NCBI GenBank assembly: GCA_016271365.2
Contig: CM057458.1
Span: forward strand, 202,340,501-202,404,500
From: Neoceratodus forsteri
Lineage: Eukaryota; Chordata; Ceratodontiformes; Ceratodontidae
Direction: 5' to 3'
DNA length: 64,000 bases
Shown here: positions 33,938 to 46,222 of the stretch, in pieces
How positions within the stretch are numbered: position 1 is the first letter of the stretch
Layout: each line of letters begins with the position of its first letter
The notes under the pieces: generated by a model
The model's input: the letters and a program-made list of their open reading frames with translations, nothing else
Told to the model about the DNA's origin: nothing
The model's database searches: none
Program-made: the position numbers and the translations under genes

Positions 33938-35402
33938 GAGTTACATCTGAAATATACCTATCTCCTTGACGCTATTGTGGATGACTACTGTGCCCAGAAA
34001 ACTAAATTTCAAATAGTAGATGTTACTTTGTAGCACCCAATGTTGCTGAATAAAAATGTTGCTTTTAAAATCAAAGGTATGATTCAACTTGCAAGCCCTA
34101 TGGTTGGAGTTTATTACATGTGTTTGCCGTACAGTTATGCAACATGGAAGATGTTTGAGGTTTCTTTCATACTTTGAATACTGGGTGAATTGAAGACATG
34201 TTTCACAGGTGTAATGGATGACCATATGTATTGATCACTGAGATAGCAGAGGCAAGCTACAGTAGATTGCATATGAGCAGACAGTGGCCCTCAACATCGT
34301 AATGACACCAACTGCCACTTCTGTGCATGGCATTCACATAACGGATAAAGAAAAGGGTTGGTAAATGTTACAGTTGGTAGATCACAGTCAACAAACAATC
34401 TTTTCATCAAAATGTATGTAGAATGTATTCAACTTCTGTGCAGCATCACCCTTGGTATTATCAAGGACCTACAGAACAATGCATGTGTCAAGGACAACAT
34501 TTTTATTGAATGACTAGAGAGTCCTGTAATGCCACTGACATCTTTGGGTTATACTGCTCACTCTAGTCACTCTATGTCCAGGCACACATCAGGCATTACT
34601 GATGGAGGGCAACATCCTTTATTGTATCACATGACTGGAAAACCGCGTTTGATACTACCTTTGTCTTGTGGAAAGAACCCTTCAGGAACAAAAACGCGTA
34701 CTGTAGGTTTGTGTAGTACAATAAAGGATGACCTGTTCAAATGAAATTGTTATTGTGGCATCACTCTTTAGAGCTTGTTGTGTGCCCTAATTGTGACTTA
34801 CAGGAATGAGAATGATTTTTGGACTGACCAATGTCCTTGACATCAGTCTATACACGTGATTATAGTTGTCATTTAAATTTGCATCACTATATGATCACTA
34901 TAGGGAAATATGATGAAGATCTGAAAACATATGAACTCAACGCACGTGTAAACATCCTTAAGTCTGTAAATTACTTGTGTCATTAAATCTATGCCAGTGG
35001 TATGAGTAAGAGTATGATGGCCCTGTGTTACCGGTGACTCCAACATGAATAACAGACCATTATGCCCTGTCTGCATGTCTTGTTCAAAACTCACGCTATT
35101 GTCATTTGGTAGCTAGCCTGTGGGACTTGTTTGGTTGAGGTTGGTGGGAGTGGTGTGAGAAAGGTGACATGACTTCATCTTTTCAACACAGTGTTGCATC
35201 TCTGGTGGGAAAGGATAATAATACTTCCCAAAGGTGGATGTCCAATGGGCAACATTGGTAGGCATGGGTTGTAAGCAGCAACAATGTGCATCTGAACCTT
35301 GGACTGTTCCAACTGGTATACCCACCCTAGCGTGGCATTTCCACAGCAACATACGTTGACATATGCCCTGTGGCTAGATGGGTCCTGGGGAGAGGCCAGA
35401 CG
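33938..35402. other. Continuation of the ballast-gene 3' region, otherwise unassigned
   Basis: Before L1-B inserted, this followed the ballast stop codon by about 60 bp. AATAAA at about 34,048 could be that gene's polyadenylation signal. I see no convincing coding sequence in the rest. Confidence 0.45.
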
Positions 35403-36569
35403 TACATACGAACATACGAAATTGCCAGCAGATACAGTCCATTCGGTCTATCTAGTCTGCTCAAGTGTGCAGCACTTCAGTTCATTAGACTGCAGCTGCC
35501 CCCCCCCCCATATGCTCACTCCCATCTCCCACCCCACCCAATTTGTACCCTCCACTTGAATCTTTCCCACCCCTCTTGAAGCCCCAACACTCTGCAATGA
35601 TACAACTTCCTCTGGCAGAGCATTTCACCTTGCCGCCACCTTTTTCGTGAAATATTGCCTCTTCAGTTTCCCCTTGAACCTGCCCCCTTCCAGTTTCACA
35701 GAGTGTTCCCTGGTTTACCTTCCACCTTTCAGATTGAACATACAGCTGGTGTATACTTTGTTCAAACCCTTCAGGTACTTGAAGGTCTCAATCATATCTC
35801 CTCTCTCCCTTCTTTACTCCAGGGTATACATATTGAGCTCTTTCAGTCTCACCTCATATGGTCTGTCACCCAACCCCAGGGTCATTTGTGTTGTCCTGTG
35901 CTGTACCCCCTTCAGTAGTTTTATGTCCCATTTCAAGTAGTGGTGCCAGAACTGCACACAATACTCTAGGTGCGGTCTCACCAGGGATCTGTACCAGGGT
36001 AAGATGACCTCCCCACCCATAGAAGTAATATCCCTTGCTATGCACCCTAGCATCATGTTTGCCTTTGCTGCTGCCTATCTGCATTGAACAGAGTGGTTCA
36101 TCTCCCCGGTTACCAGCACTCACAGATACATTGCCTCCTTGGATTTTGTTAACGGGACACCCTCCAGGCAGTAATTGTGTCCTGGGTTCTTGCCTCCTAA
36201 ATGCATCACTTTGCACTTCTTGGCATTGAAGCCAAGCTGCCAAGTGTGAGACCATTCCTTCTATTTCACCAAATCCTCCTGAAGTACTTTTTCTCCCTCC
36301 ACCCACATCTACCTCGGCACAAATCTTTGTGTCATCTAAAAAGAGACTGATCTTGCTCTGACTCCCCACTGCAATGTCGGCTATGAAAATGTTAAAAAGA
36401 ACCTGTCCCAACACTGAGCCCAGTGGTACACCACTTGTTACTGCCCTATGTTTAGATGCCTCCCACCCACCACTACCTTCTGCTGTTTACCCTGCAGCCA
36501 GTTCTTGGTCCATCTGACCAGTTTCCTCCCTGCTGCCAGACTCTTCAACTTGCAGGTCAGCCTATTGTA
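35403..36569 (-). mobile_element. CR1-type LINE 3' part (CR1-e)
   Basis: The 3' terminus shows on the plus strand as ACATACGAACATACGAAATT. The minus strand encodes VILPWYRSLVRPHLEYCVQF, LLKGVQHRTTQMTLGLGD and, upstream, LGQVLFNIFIADIAVGSQSK with SLFLDDTKIC as the RT catalytic box (LDD for ADD). Same subfamily as the copy at 49.8-51.0 kb. It ends at an L2-like fragment on the other strand. Confidence 0.88.
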
Positions 36570-36780
36570 ACTGTGTTTTGCAGGAGGCAAAGGGTAGTGA
36601 TGTGGAAATTCTCCTCCTCCTTTAGCCTCCTGTCATTTGGAGTTCCTTAGGGTTAGGTCTTGTCGGCAAAGTTGCTTGCCATGTATATGCTGCCACTGGT
36701 AGAGCTCAATAGGAAGTACAGCTTGGGTTTTCATTGTTATGCTGATGATAACCAACTGTATATTTTCTTTACTGTCTTTC
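36570..36780 (+). mobile_element. L2-like LINE RT fragment
   Basis: Encodes MYMLPLVELNRKYSLGFHCY followed by ADDNQLYI, the palm motif typical of L2-group elements (HCYADDTQLYI in the family). Only about 70 codons remain, between two minus-strand CR1 pieces. Confidence 0.7.
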
Positions 36781-36784
36781 ACTT

Positions 36785-37003
36785 TTTCTGGATTTACCCC
36801 TGTCCTGCTCCCTATTGGCTTCTCTATCTTTCTGCCTACTTTCCTTTTTAGTGTGTGTGTGTGTGTGGGGGGGGGTGGTTTGAGATTTAACAACTTAACT
36901 TGAGTGCCCCCCCGGCTATTTTTAAATTCTTGGCAATGAAGCATTTAAACCTATCACATAGGGTACTGGTTTCCCTGCTGGACAGATGCAGACCATCATG
37001 CAA
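36785..37003 (-). mobile_element. Older CR1 ORF1/ORF2-boundary fragment, part of a split copy
   Basis: Corresponds to 39.81-40.03 kb of CR1-f: TTGGCAATGAAGCATTTAAA here, CTTGCCAATGAATCATTTAA there, then GGACAGATGCAGACCATCAT. Sequence that should follow it reappears at about 40,824 (GAATAGGCCCACATCCCTCC), after CR1-f. This copy was therefore split by the insertion of CR1-f. Confidence 0.7.
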
Positions 37004-37499
37004 GTAACATAGAAACATAGACTTTGGCGGCAGATAAGGACCTCTTGGCCCACCTAGTCTGCCCATTTCCCTACATACTGTATAAGCTGCAGATCCTAAT
37101 TAACCAACAGCCTATTTCTTCCTACCCCCCCCCCACAAGAACTGCCTTATGTCTGTCCCATGCATTCTTGAATTCTCTCACAGTTTTAGACCCCACAACC
37201 TCCTCAGGAAGGTTGTTCCTTGCGTCCACCACACTCTGTGAAAAAATACTTCCTCACATTGCCCCTGAGCTATCCTCCCTCTATCTTCAAACTGTGTCCC
37301 TTTTTCTTGCGCATATCTTTTTCTGAAAGATACTACCCTCTTGGACTTTGTTGATTCCACTGAGGTACTTAAAAGTTTCAATCATGTCCCCCCTCCTTCC
37401 TTTCCTCTAGGGTATACATATTAAGCTCCTTTAGTCTTGCTTCATATGGCTTCTCTTGCAGACCCTGGACCATTTTAGTTGCCCTCTTCTGGACTGCCT

Positions 37500-39900
37500 T
37501 TATCCTGTCTATGTCCTTGAGGAGATGGGGTCTCCAGAACTAGATGCAGTACTCCAGATGGGGTCTCACCAACTGTCTGTACAGAGGGATAACAACTTCC
37601 TGTTTTCTGCTGGTGACGCCTCTCCCTATACATCCCATTATCCCCCTAGCCCTCCCTACTGCCTTCTCACATTGCTTGCTTACCTTAAGGTCATCTGATA
37701 TGATTACTCCCAGGTCCCTTTCCATTTTTGTTGTTGTTACTACCTCCCCCCATTGTGTACTCTTCCCCTGGGCCTTTGTTTTCCCAGGTGCATTATTTTG
37801 CACTTCTTTGCATGGAATCCAAGCTGCCATACTTCTGACCATTCTTCCAACCTTGCCAAGTCCCTTCTCATCCTTTCCACCCCCCCCCCAGTGTATCAAC
37901 CCTTTTGCAGATCTTTGTGTCATCTGCAAAGAGGCATACATTTCCTTCCAGTCCCTCTGCAATGTCACTTAAAAAGACATTAAAAGACTGGACCCAGTAC
38001 TGATCCCTGCGGTACTCCACTAGTAACCCCCCTTTCTTCAGAGTGGACTCTGTTTACTATTACCTTCTGTGTCCTGTTGTCCAGCCAATGTTTTACCCAG
38101 GCTACCACCCTGGGACCCACTCCCAGGCTGGCTAATTTGTTTATTCATCTTTTGTGTGGGACTGTGTCAAATGCCTTGCTAAAGTCTAGGTAGACCATGT
38201 CCACAGCCCCTCCCTGGTCTACTACTTTGTTGACCCTATCAAAGAAATTGATTTGGTTCATCTGACATGACCTTCCTGCTGTGAATCCATGCTGCCTTGG
38301 GTCCTGTGCCCCACTGGCATCTAGGTACTGAACAATTCTATCCTTCAGAAGTGATTCCATCATTTTCCCTACCACAAAGGTCAAACTAACAGGTCTGTAG
38401 TTTCCCATGATTTGTTAAAAATAGTAGTCAGTGGTGTCCCTACTTCTCCCCTTATTTCTTTTAGAATTCTGGGGTGTATCCCATCAGGCCCCATTGCTTT
38501 GTCCACCTTCAGTTTTAGGAGTTCTTTCAGAACCCTTACTTCTATGAAAGGACTGGGATCAACCCCCCTATCCAGAGTGCTTCTGTTAATTGGATAAGGT
38601 ACCTCCCCCTCCTCCTCTTTTGTGAATACTGAGCAGAAGGATTCATTCAGCATCATTGCTTTTTCTCTGTGCCTTTCTGACCACCCACCGTCCATTCTAT
38701 TCAGCCTCACTATCCCTCCCTTTGTCTTTCTATGCTCCCTAATGTACCTGTAAAAGGTTTTATCCCTCTTCTGAGCCAAGTTTGCTATCTTTTCCTCAGT
38801 TTGGGCTTTTGCTATTCTGACTGCCTTCCCTGCTTCCTTCTGTCCTGCTCCTTCTGTATTTCCTTATACTTCCTAAATGCTATATTTTTCTCCCTAACCT
38901 TCCACACCACCTCTTTTGAGAACAATAGTGGCTTTTTCTTTCATTTTGATGTATTTATTTGCTTCACATAAAGTCTTGTTGTCTCTGTGATGGCAGTTTT
39001 GATGTTTCCCCATTGTTGCTCCACCCCCTCCTTCTTGCCTGTTTGCTAGTGCTTTTTAAAGGCACTCTCCCATTTTTACAAAGTCAGCCCTCCTGAAGTC
39101 CAGTACCCTCACTTTTGTATGACTTGACTCTGCAGCTGAGTTCATCGTGAACCACACTGTTTGGTGGTCACTTGTTCCCAGTTGACTACCCACTTCTAGA
39201 TATGAGATCCTCTCACTGTCCCTATTTGAGAGTATGAGGTATAAGAGTGGTCCCTCCCGGGTGGGTTCCAGCACTAGCTGTCTGAGGCATGCCCCCTCTA
39301 GGGCATCGAGAATGGCCCTGCTCTTGGATGTAGCTGCAGCAGAGGTGCTCCAATTCACATCTGGCATATTCATGTCCCCCATCAACAATATCTCCCCTTT
39401 CTCTGCCATCATAAGGATGCCTTCTATCATATCCTTGTCCATTCCCTCCCCCTGAGATGGGGGTCTGTATACAACCCCTCTGTGGATTGTGGTGCCATTT
39501 CCAGTCTCTAAGGTGACCCACAGTGCCTTCTCTCCTCCCTGTTTACTCTTTTGTTCCATTGCTTTTATCCTCCCCTTCATTTACCCTCCTTCTGTTTCCT
39601 GTAGGTTGTGTACCCTGGTATGTTAACATCCCAGTCATGGTTCTCTGTGTACCATGTTTCTGTGACTGCCACGATATTCAGTCATTCCTCTTCCATCTAG
39701 GCCACCAATTCAGGGAGCTTGTTGCCCAGACTAAGGTCATTGGTACTCATTACCCTCCATTTCTTGATAGCCTTACCCCTTTTTGCCCCATCCCTATCCT
39801 TACTGCCTTTGTCGTTTTCTCCATTTACCTCTGCCCTTCTCCCTATCGATGTCTCTATCTTGGTGTTTACTTCACTAACTACCATGATATTTGGTGGGGG
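37500..39900 (-). pseudogene. CR1-f ORF2: APE endonuclease and reverse transcriptase
   Basis: The endonuclease reads LWVTLETGNGTTIHRGVVYR, GEILLMGDMNMPDVNWS, LVLEPTREG and LGTSDHQTVWF. The linker and RT follow: KVDKAMGPDGIHPRILKEIR, YRPVSLTFVVGKMMESLLKD, QHGFTAGRSCQMNQINFFDR and MVYLDFSKAFDTVPHKR, then KMERDLGVIISDDLKVSKQC and VIPLYRQLVRPHLEYCI. The catalytic ADD region near 37.9 kb is in a shifted frame. Confidence 0.88.
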
Positions 39901-39970
39901 GGGGGGCTAGGATTTCCCTGCTCCTTTCCAGTGCCTTCCTTCTTGACTAGTTTAAATGCTTGCCAATGAA

Positions 39971-40807
39971 TCATTTAAACCTATCACCTAGGATTCTGGT
40001 TCCCCTCCAGGACAGATGCAGACTATTGTGCCAGTATAGGCCTGCATCACTCCAGGTGGATCCCCAGTCCCCAGTGAAGCCAAACCCCTGAGCTCTGCAC
40101 CAGTTTTTCAACCACTGATTGAATCCCATGGTGTGGAGCACCCTAGACTCATCCATGCCATAGACAGGCAGCACCTCTGAGGTTACCATGCGTGCTACTT
40201 GTCTAAGGCCCCTCCCAAACTCTACAAACTCCTCCAGTACTGTTCTGATCCCTTTCCAAGCCAGTTCATTTGTCCCTAGGTGGACAATGTCATCCAGGTT
40301 CCTCCCCTGTGCAGCTGCTACCGTGATCCTGAGGATTCCCTCCTGGTCCCTCCAAGCCATAGTACCTGGCAGGCACCTTACCGCCCTCTCCCCTCCCTCC
40401 CCCATTTCTACCATCCTAACAATGGAGTCCCTCACCAGGAGTTGTTTTCTTCCCCTGTGGGGTCCCATGCCACCCTCCTGTGGGTCTCCTTTGTGGAGGT
40501 TCCCAACATCTTCCTTGGTCTCCGCTACGGGTGCCTCGATAGAGAAACCACACTCTGCCAGAGTGGCATACGATTTGTGGAGAGGTACAACTGGAGAGAT
40601 GCACTTCTGTTCCACCACCCTCACCCTTCCTGAGCCTACTGTGGTCCAACCGCTCCTTCTTCTTGACAACCTCTGAGGCAGCGGCTGTGGCCCTAGTGGT
40701 CCCTAAGTGGGAGTGGAGGTCCCCCAAATCCTGGCCAACTCAGCCTGGAGATGAGCAACCTTCACCCTCAGCCCAGAGTGGTGCCTGCAGATGGGACAAC
40801 ACTGCAT
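39971..40807 (-). pseudogene. CR1-f ORF1 with Cys/His knuckle and esterase-like domain
   Basis: Near the ATG at 40,807 the minus strand reads MQCCPICRHHSGLRVKVAHL, a Cys/His cluster like the PHD-like part of CR1 ORF1. After a frameshift, 40,669-39,971 encodes an SGNH/esterase-like domain: LLVRDSIVR (nucleophile block; the family has GDS, here RDS), DIVHLGTNELAWKG (the GTN block), and WHNSLHLSWRGTRILGDRF (catalytic Asp/His block in altered form). Esterase and PHD domains in CR1 ORF1 are established for this clade; function in retrotransposition is not well understood. Confidence 0.82.
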
Positions 40808-40813
40808 TTTCTA

Positions 40814-40860
40814 GAATGTTTCCCGAATAGGCCCACATCCCTCCAGGTGGACCCAAAGGA
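40814..40860 (-). mobile_element. Right piece of the older CR1 split by CR1-f
   Basis: GAATAGGCCCACATCCCTCC followed by AGGTGGACCCA aligns with CR1-f ORF1 at about 40,035 (TATAGGCCTGCATCACTCCA). It continues the fragment ending at 37,003. Confidence 0.55.
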
Positions 40861-41089
40861 GGATAATGGAATGTATAGGGGAGGCATCACCATTTGAATA
40901 CATGTAGTAGTATTCCACTGTTTGTACAGCTGGTTGTTGAGACCCCATGCAGAGTACAGTGTGCATCAGTAGAGAACACATCACAGCAGTGACACAGATC
41001 ATTTGGCACAATAGGTCCTCTATTGTTCATTTCTGTGTTGTTTCCTGCACCATTGGCATAATTTTATTACTGTGATGTTGTCTATGGTA
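40861..41089. other. Unassigned sequence
   Basis: I see no coding or repeat signature. Confidence 0.4.
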
Positions 41090-41570
41090 ATGCCACTAAG
41101 TCTGCCATGGCCTGACTAGGCACCCTCTTCAATTCCTTCTGCTACCTTACCCTGAATGACACCCCTTGCACCTATTACCGCAATCCTTATCGTGTCCTAG
41201 CCTTACCCTCTCTAACAAACAGGAGACTGTCCCAGTGTGATAAATTTATCATCAAGCACTGGTTGGGTGATTTTTCTTCCTACCTCACCTCCTCCTTTAT
41301 AACCCACACCACACCATCATTTTGCCTTAGATAAACTGACTCCCTTATACTAGCTGTCACCTGCAGATCCTCTCAAATCTGCCAAACCGATGTCTCTCAA
41401 TACCTCCCAAAACTTTGGGATTGCATTCCCCCTCAAATCAGGCATTCATTCTATGCCTACTCCATCCACTCAGCACTCAATAATTACCTTGCACCTAGCT
41501 GGTCCATCAATGAACCGCCCTAGTTCCCTCGCTAAGCCCTCAACCAAACATAACCCTCTACTGTCACTTT
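41090..41570 (+). mobile_element. L2-like LINE ORF2 C-terminal fragment
   Basis: Broken plus frames read YYRNPYRVLALPSLTNRRLS, QCDKFIIKHWLGDFSSYLTS and PKLWDCIPPQIRHSFYAYSI. The last corresponds to the W-(N/D)-x-(L/I)-P-x-x-I-R block near the end of L2/CR1-group ORF2. Confidence 0.6.
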
Positions 41571-42004
41571 AATTTTACCCTGTGTACACCATCACCCTGA
41601 AATTTATATCTCTCCTCCCTTTTCAAAAAACTGCTGCACCTTACTGTCCTCCCGTGATCTGGCACAGAATGTGATGTGCCCTGAATGCTCTCCATGGGTC
41701 CCTCTCCTACCCCCCACCCCCCAAGTGGCTTATATCTCTCATCTACTGTCTTCCACCAATATCCTAAATGGACCACTCTTGGATACTGTCTTCTCCCCTT
41801 CTCTCTGCCCCCCACCCCAGTACCCTTGCAGGATTTCTCACATCCTGAGGGGGTCTCCAGGGACATGACTCTTCACACACCCAACCACCTCAGCCCTCAC
41901 TCCCCTTTCCACCACTTCTTGCAGATAAGCACATCTTTACTTATTAACTGGGCACTTATTGTTATCTACTCTTTCTACATATTATGTGCAACACAGATAC
42001 TTTT
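41571..42004. other. C-rich sequence, perhaps the LINE 3' UTR
   Basis: Pyrimidine-rich, without recognised coding; it follows the L2-like fragment and precedes CR1-g. Confidence 0.4.
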
Positions 42005-44620
42005 ATGACTATCATATTCCCTCTCTCCCTCCTCTCCTACAGGGAGTACATATTCAAGTCTGTCAAACTGTCCTCATAGGACCTGTGATGCAATTCAAGT
42101 ACCATCTTTGTTGCCCTACTCTAAACCTTCGTTACCTTGTCTATTTCATTATGAAGCCTAAGGTCTCCAGGACTGTACACTGTACTCCAAGTGTGGCCTC
42201 ACTAGTGTCTTGTATAGTGGAATTATGACCTCCCTTTTCCTGCTTGTGATGCCCCTGTGTATGCATCCCAGCATCCTATTTGCTTTACCTGCTGCATTGT
42301 CGCAGATTCCCTACCTTGAGGTCATCAGGGATGATATTGCCAAAAACCCTTTCCCGCCTGGTATATCCTCACCCCCAAATGATATAGTGTTCCAGGGTTT
42401 CTGTGCCCCATATGCATTATTTTGCACTTCTTTGCATTGAATTTCATCTTCCAAACACCCGACCATTCTTCAAGTTTCTGCAGGTCCCTCCTCATTTTGT
42501 CCACACTCTCAGGCGTGTCAACTCTGTTACAGTGCTTTGTGTCATTAGCAAAGAGGGAAATTCTGCCTTCCATGTCTTGTGCACTGTCACTGATGAAGAT
42601 GTTAAATAGGATTGGTCCCAGAACTAATCCCTGTGGTACCCCATTGGTCACACTTCCCTCTGTGGGGCAACAGGCATTTACCACCACCATGTGTGTCCTG
42701 CCACCCAGCCAGTTACCTACCCACTGCACTAATTGTCCTGCCCACTCCCATATTCCCCAGTTTGTTTAACAGCCTTCAGTGTGGCTCATTGTGAAATGCC
42801 TTGCAGAAGTCCAGATAGGCAACAATGACTGCTCTCCCCTAATTCACCTCCCTTGTAACACAGTCAAAAAATTCAATGAGGTTGGTCTGATATGCCCACT
42901 CCCTGGTGAAACCATGATACCTTTGGTACTTTAGTCCATTGGCAACCAGATGTTACACCAATCTCTCCTTCCATAGCACTTCCATGATCTTCACCACTAC
43001 TGAGGTGAGGCAGACTGGTTTGTAGTTCCCAGCTTTCTCCTTATTCCCATTTTTGTGTAAGGGGACTACATCTGCAGTCCTCCAGTCTTTGTGTACCCAC
43101 CCTTTTTACAGTGATTTGCTAAACAGGATTGCCATAGGTTCAGCCACCACCTCTCTTAGTTCTTTTAGGACCCTGATGTGCACCTCATCTGGCCCCATTG
43201 CTTTATCAACTCTCATTCCTCCCAGTTCCTTCAGGACCCTTTCTTGTGTAAAGGGACTTGTGTCCATTTCTGTTGCTTTCCCACCCTTGTACTCCATTCA
43301 GACCCATTACCCTCCTGTTCCTCAGTAAATACAGAGCAGAAAGACCTATTCAAAATGTCATCTTTGCTGTTGTCATCCTCCACCCATCCCCTGTCCTCCC
43401 CCTTCAGACTCACTATCCCTAATTTGCCCTTATTTTTTCACTTATGTACCTGTAAAAGATTTTGTCCACTCTACTTACTAATTTTGCAATGGCCTCTTCT
43501 CTCTGATCTTTGGCTTCACTCACTCACCTCCCTGCTTCCCTTTGCTTCTCCTATCAATTCTCCTATCCCTTTCTGCCTGAGTCTTTTGTATACCTGATTG
43601 TCTTTCTTGTCTTTCATTATCTCAGCTGCCTCTTTGGAAAAATATAATGGCCTCCTCTTCTATTTCCCCTTGATAACATGCTTAATGCATAATTATTTTG
43701 CTCTTGTAATCACCGTTTTAAATATTGCCCACTATTCCACAACCACTGATTTCCACCCCATTCTCAATAGTGGTTCTTTCAAGCATTTATCCATTTTTCC
43801 AACGTCTACCTACCTAAACTCCAGGATATATGTTTGTGTGTGGTTTGGTTCTGTTCATTCTGTAGTTTCAAGCCACAGTGAGTGGTGGTCACTGTTTACC
43901 AGTGCTCCCCCACTGTTACCCCCATCACACTGTCCCAGTTTGTGAGCTAAATGTCCAATATTGACTACAGCTGAGAAGATTCCATGACCAGTTTTCTTGG
44001 GGAAGGCACCTTGAAGGGAGTTCAGGCTAAATCTGCTCCTGGTTGATGTTGCTGGGAGGCTCCCATCTATGTCTGGAATACTGAGGTCTCCAACCAGCAC
44101 AGCCTCAACCTTGTCTGTCATCCCTTGGAAGACTAGCATCAGCTCCCTATCTGATTTTTCTTCCATGGCTGGTGGTCTATAGACCACCCCTGTGCAGATG
44201 GCTGGCCCCACTTTACTTTCCAGCTTATCCCACAGTATCTCTCAACCATTTATTTCCTCCTGGCTCTCTGTTGCCATTATGCCATCTGGCTCATAAAGTG
44301 CCACTCCACCTCCTATCCTACCTTCCCTGTCTCTTCTGAATATGTTGTAGCCAGGTATGGCCATCTCCCAGTCATGGTTATCATTAAAGCAGGTCTCTGT
44401 GATGGCCACAATGTCCAGGTCTGACTGCACCATGACAGCCTCCAGATCCTCCATCTTGTTGCTAAGGCTCCTGGCATTGACACACTTGGCTTTCCAAGAT
44501 TTGAACTGCATGGACTGTTTAGCTGTTGTACTCCAGCCCATTCTCTGGTTGTCCTATATCCCTGGTTCTCCCTGCTGTCTGTACTTATGTTGAATTGTGC
44601 TCCCTTGGGCAGCATATGTG
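42005..44620 (-). mobile_element. CR1-type LINE of a second subfamily (CR1-g)
   Basis: The minus strand encodes CVNARSLSNKMEDLEAVMVQ, SDLDIVAITETCFNDNHDWE and GVALYEPDG (endonuclease), then VEAVLVGDLSIPDIDGSLP and VNSDHHSLW, VDKAMGPDEVHIRVLKELRE, VTNGVPQGLVLGPILFNIFI and RISLFANDTKHCN (RT box, here AND for ADD), and WKMKFNAKKCKIMHMGHRNP. Same subfamily as 57.0-58.1 kb. The extreme 3' end is missing. Confidence 0.88.
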
Positions 44621-45852
44621 CAATAAACATCTAATGCTTTGAATTATATGTACAGTATTCCTTGCAAAACGTTTCTGTTAGAATTGTTGGATATATGAGG
44701 GCACACTGTTGTGATGTATGACAGACTGGACTACAAGAACCAATAAATTGCATATGTGTGATGTTTTGAACTTGCTTAGCATGGAGATTTGTATCAAATG
44801 AGTCACGAGATTGGCCTGCTATTAGGTAGATTTAGTGACATCAAGAGTTTTGCCTTCATTGGTGTAAAATGTTAGAAAAAAATATATATTTTTATTTAAC
44901 AATACTAAGAACTAAAAAGAGTCAAGCACAAAATATACAAAGTTATAAGATACATTGTTCAACTCTAATTTACATTGTATGTATCTCTATCTGCCCCAAA
45001 AAGCATAAAGAAATACATGAATACAGAAACAGTTTCCCGAAAGGGAGATTAGGAGTTCAGTAATAAAACCTTGCTTGTCCTGGAAATAGCAGCACAGGTA
45101 TCACGTGCATGGTAAATGAAAACACCAAGGCACATTCTGAAATATGCACTCTATTATCGTAATAGTACTGTACCATTGACAACAAATGAATTGTTGGTAA
45201 ATGCCATAATAACTGAGTGTGACAGTATCAGATTGCTTTTTTGGCCCCCCCAACTGTGGCAAAATGACATATAATAGCAACTAAGAGCAAGTATGATGAA
45301 TTTTTAATCACAGTATACCACATAGATCTCCAATGGGGGGATTGGCAACAGTACACATACCAGTTGAAGCCATAACAATTGTACCTTCATTTCAAATTAT
45401 TCATATGCTGTGGCAGTCCATATGGACACTTTGAGAATCAGCAATAGCAGCAGAGTACAATGTCCATGTGGTTCATGTCATATAAAACAAGAATGTAAAT
45501 TATACCTAGTCGTAAACCAGTCTGGTGACATTAAAGGAGAAAAGACAAACACAAACATGAGAATTGCATTATTGATGCATGATTGCCTTTCATTTCGTGC
45601 AATGCATTATTATGGGCTGACGTGGTTTAGGACATAAGCAAGGAATGTACTGTGTTATGCTGACAGGCATGCTATCATTCTGACATAGAAATTACTTGTG
45701 TTGCAATGCTACCAAGACCAGACTAAGGTACCACATGGCCATAAAGTGACAACAGGAAATACATCTCAAATACAAACATGTCGTTGGGCTTGGTGCGATG
45801 TTAAAGTCCAGCATTGCTCTCTGATTATGGTGGATATAATGGATATCAGTGG
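44621..45852. other. Unassigned sequence 3' of the transposase gene
   Basis: AT-rich, with no recognised coding. It should contain the 3' UTR of the minus-strand transposase gene. A minus-strand AATAAA lies near 44,891. Confidence 0.4.
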
Positions 45853-46222
45853 CTATCTTCGTAAGATGATATAGGGTACATAGACAGCATTAAACACAAT
45901 GTCATTGTTCTTGCGTGTGCCACTGGTGTTCCAATTCACATTAGTCTCATGGATGTTTGTTACCACCACGGTGTTCACTTGGTTAAATCTAGACATTTGC
46001 TGGGCAAAATGTTCCTTTGTATCTGGAGGATCAGTTGAGGCAATGTTAGGCTTAATGCCTTGTGGATCTCCCACTGTCAGTGTTGAGCATGATGTCACAC
46101 TTGTAGTGGACTGCAGATGTATGATGATGATCTGCTTCATGATGCCAGTAATGTACGAACAGTCCTTTGGCATCTTCTTGGCAACTACGGTCCATCATCC
46201 ACTTTTCTTGTTAAACAGAAGC
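45853..46222 (-). CDS. Transposase exon F (C-terminal)
   Basis: The acceptor is TTCAGTTACAG. It reads LLFNKKSG, TGA, WTVVAKKMPKDCSYI, then DPQGIKPNIASTDPPD, and ends at a stop at 45,853. The W-T/D-x-V-P-like and Y-x-x-I blocks match the C-terminus of the family. Confidence 0.7.

Larger units (their letters stand above)
37004..40813 (-). mobile_element. Nearly full-length CR1-type LINE (CR1-f)
   Basis: A 3.8-kb CR1 with tail AACATAGAAACATAG (plus-strand view) at 37,004 and 5' end at about 40,813, just before the ORF1 start. It holds ORF1 with an esterase-like domain (40,807-39,971) and ORF2 (about 39,900-37,500). It serves as the reference for the other CR1 copies in the window. It has several frameshifts and stops, so it is inactive. 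Confidence 0.9.

Noticed and set aside
35113..35352. Minus frame with Cys/His/Trp considered as a THAP zinc finger for the transposase
   Set aside because: The C-x(2-4)-C...C-x2-H spacing and the AVPTY-like end of THAP domains are absent, and it lies 3' of the transposase gene.
39523..39969. 148-codon plus-strand frame
   Set aside because: Antisense shadow of the CR1-f endonuclease region; similar plus-strand frames recur over every minus-strand CR1 copy.
45526..45540. TTAAAGGAG as a possible left terminus of the giant TTAA element
   Set aside because: It follows TTAA-AGGRR, but the next bases (AAAAGACAAACAC) do not match the 61.0-kb or 14.58-kb termini, and it lies inside the segment that should be internal.
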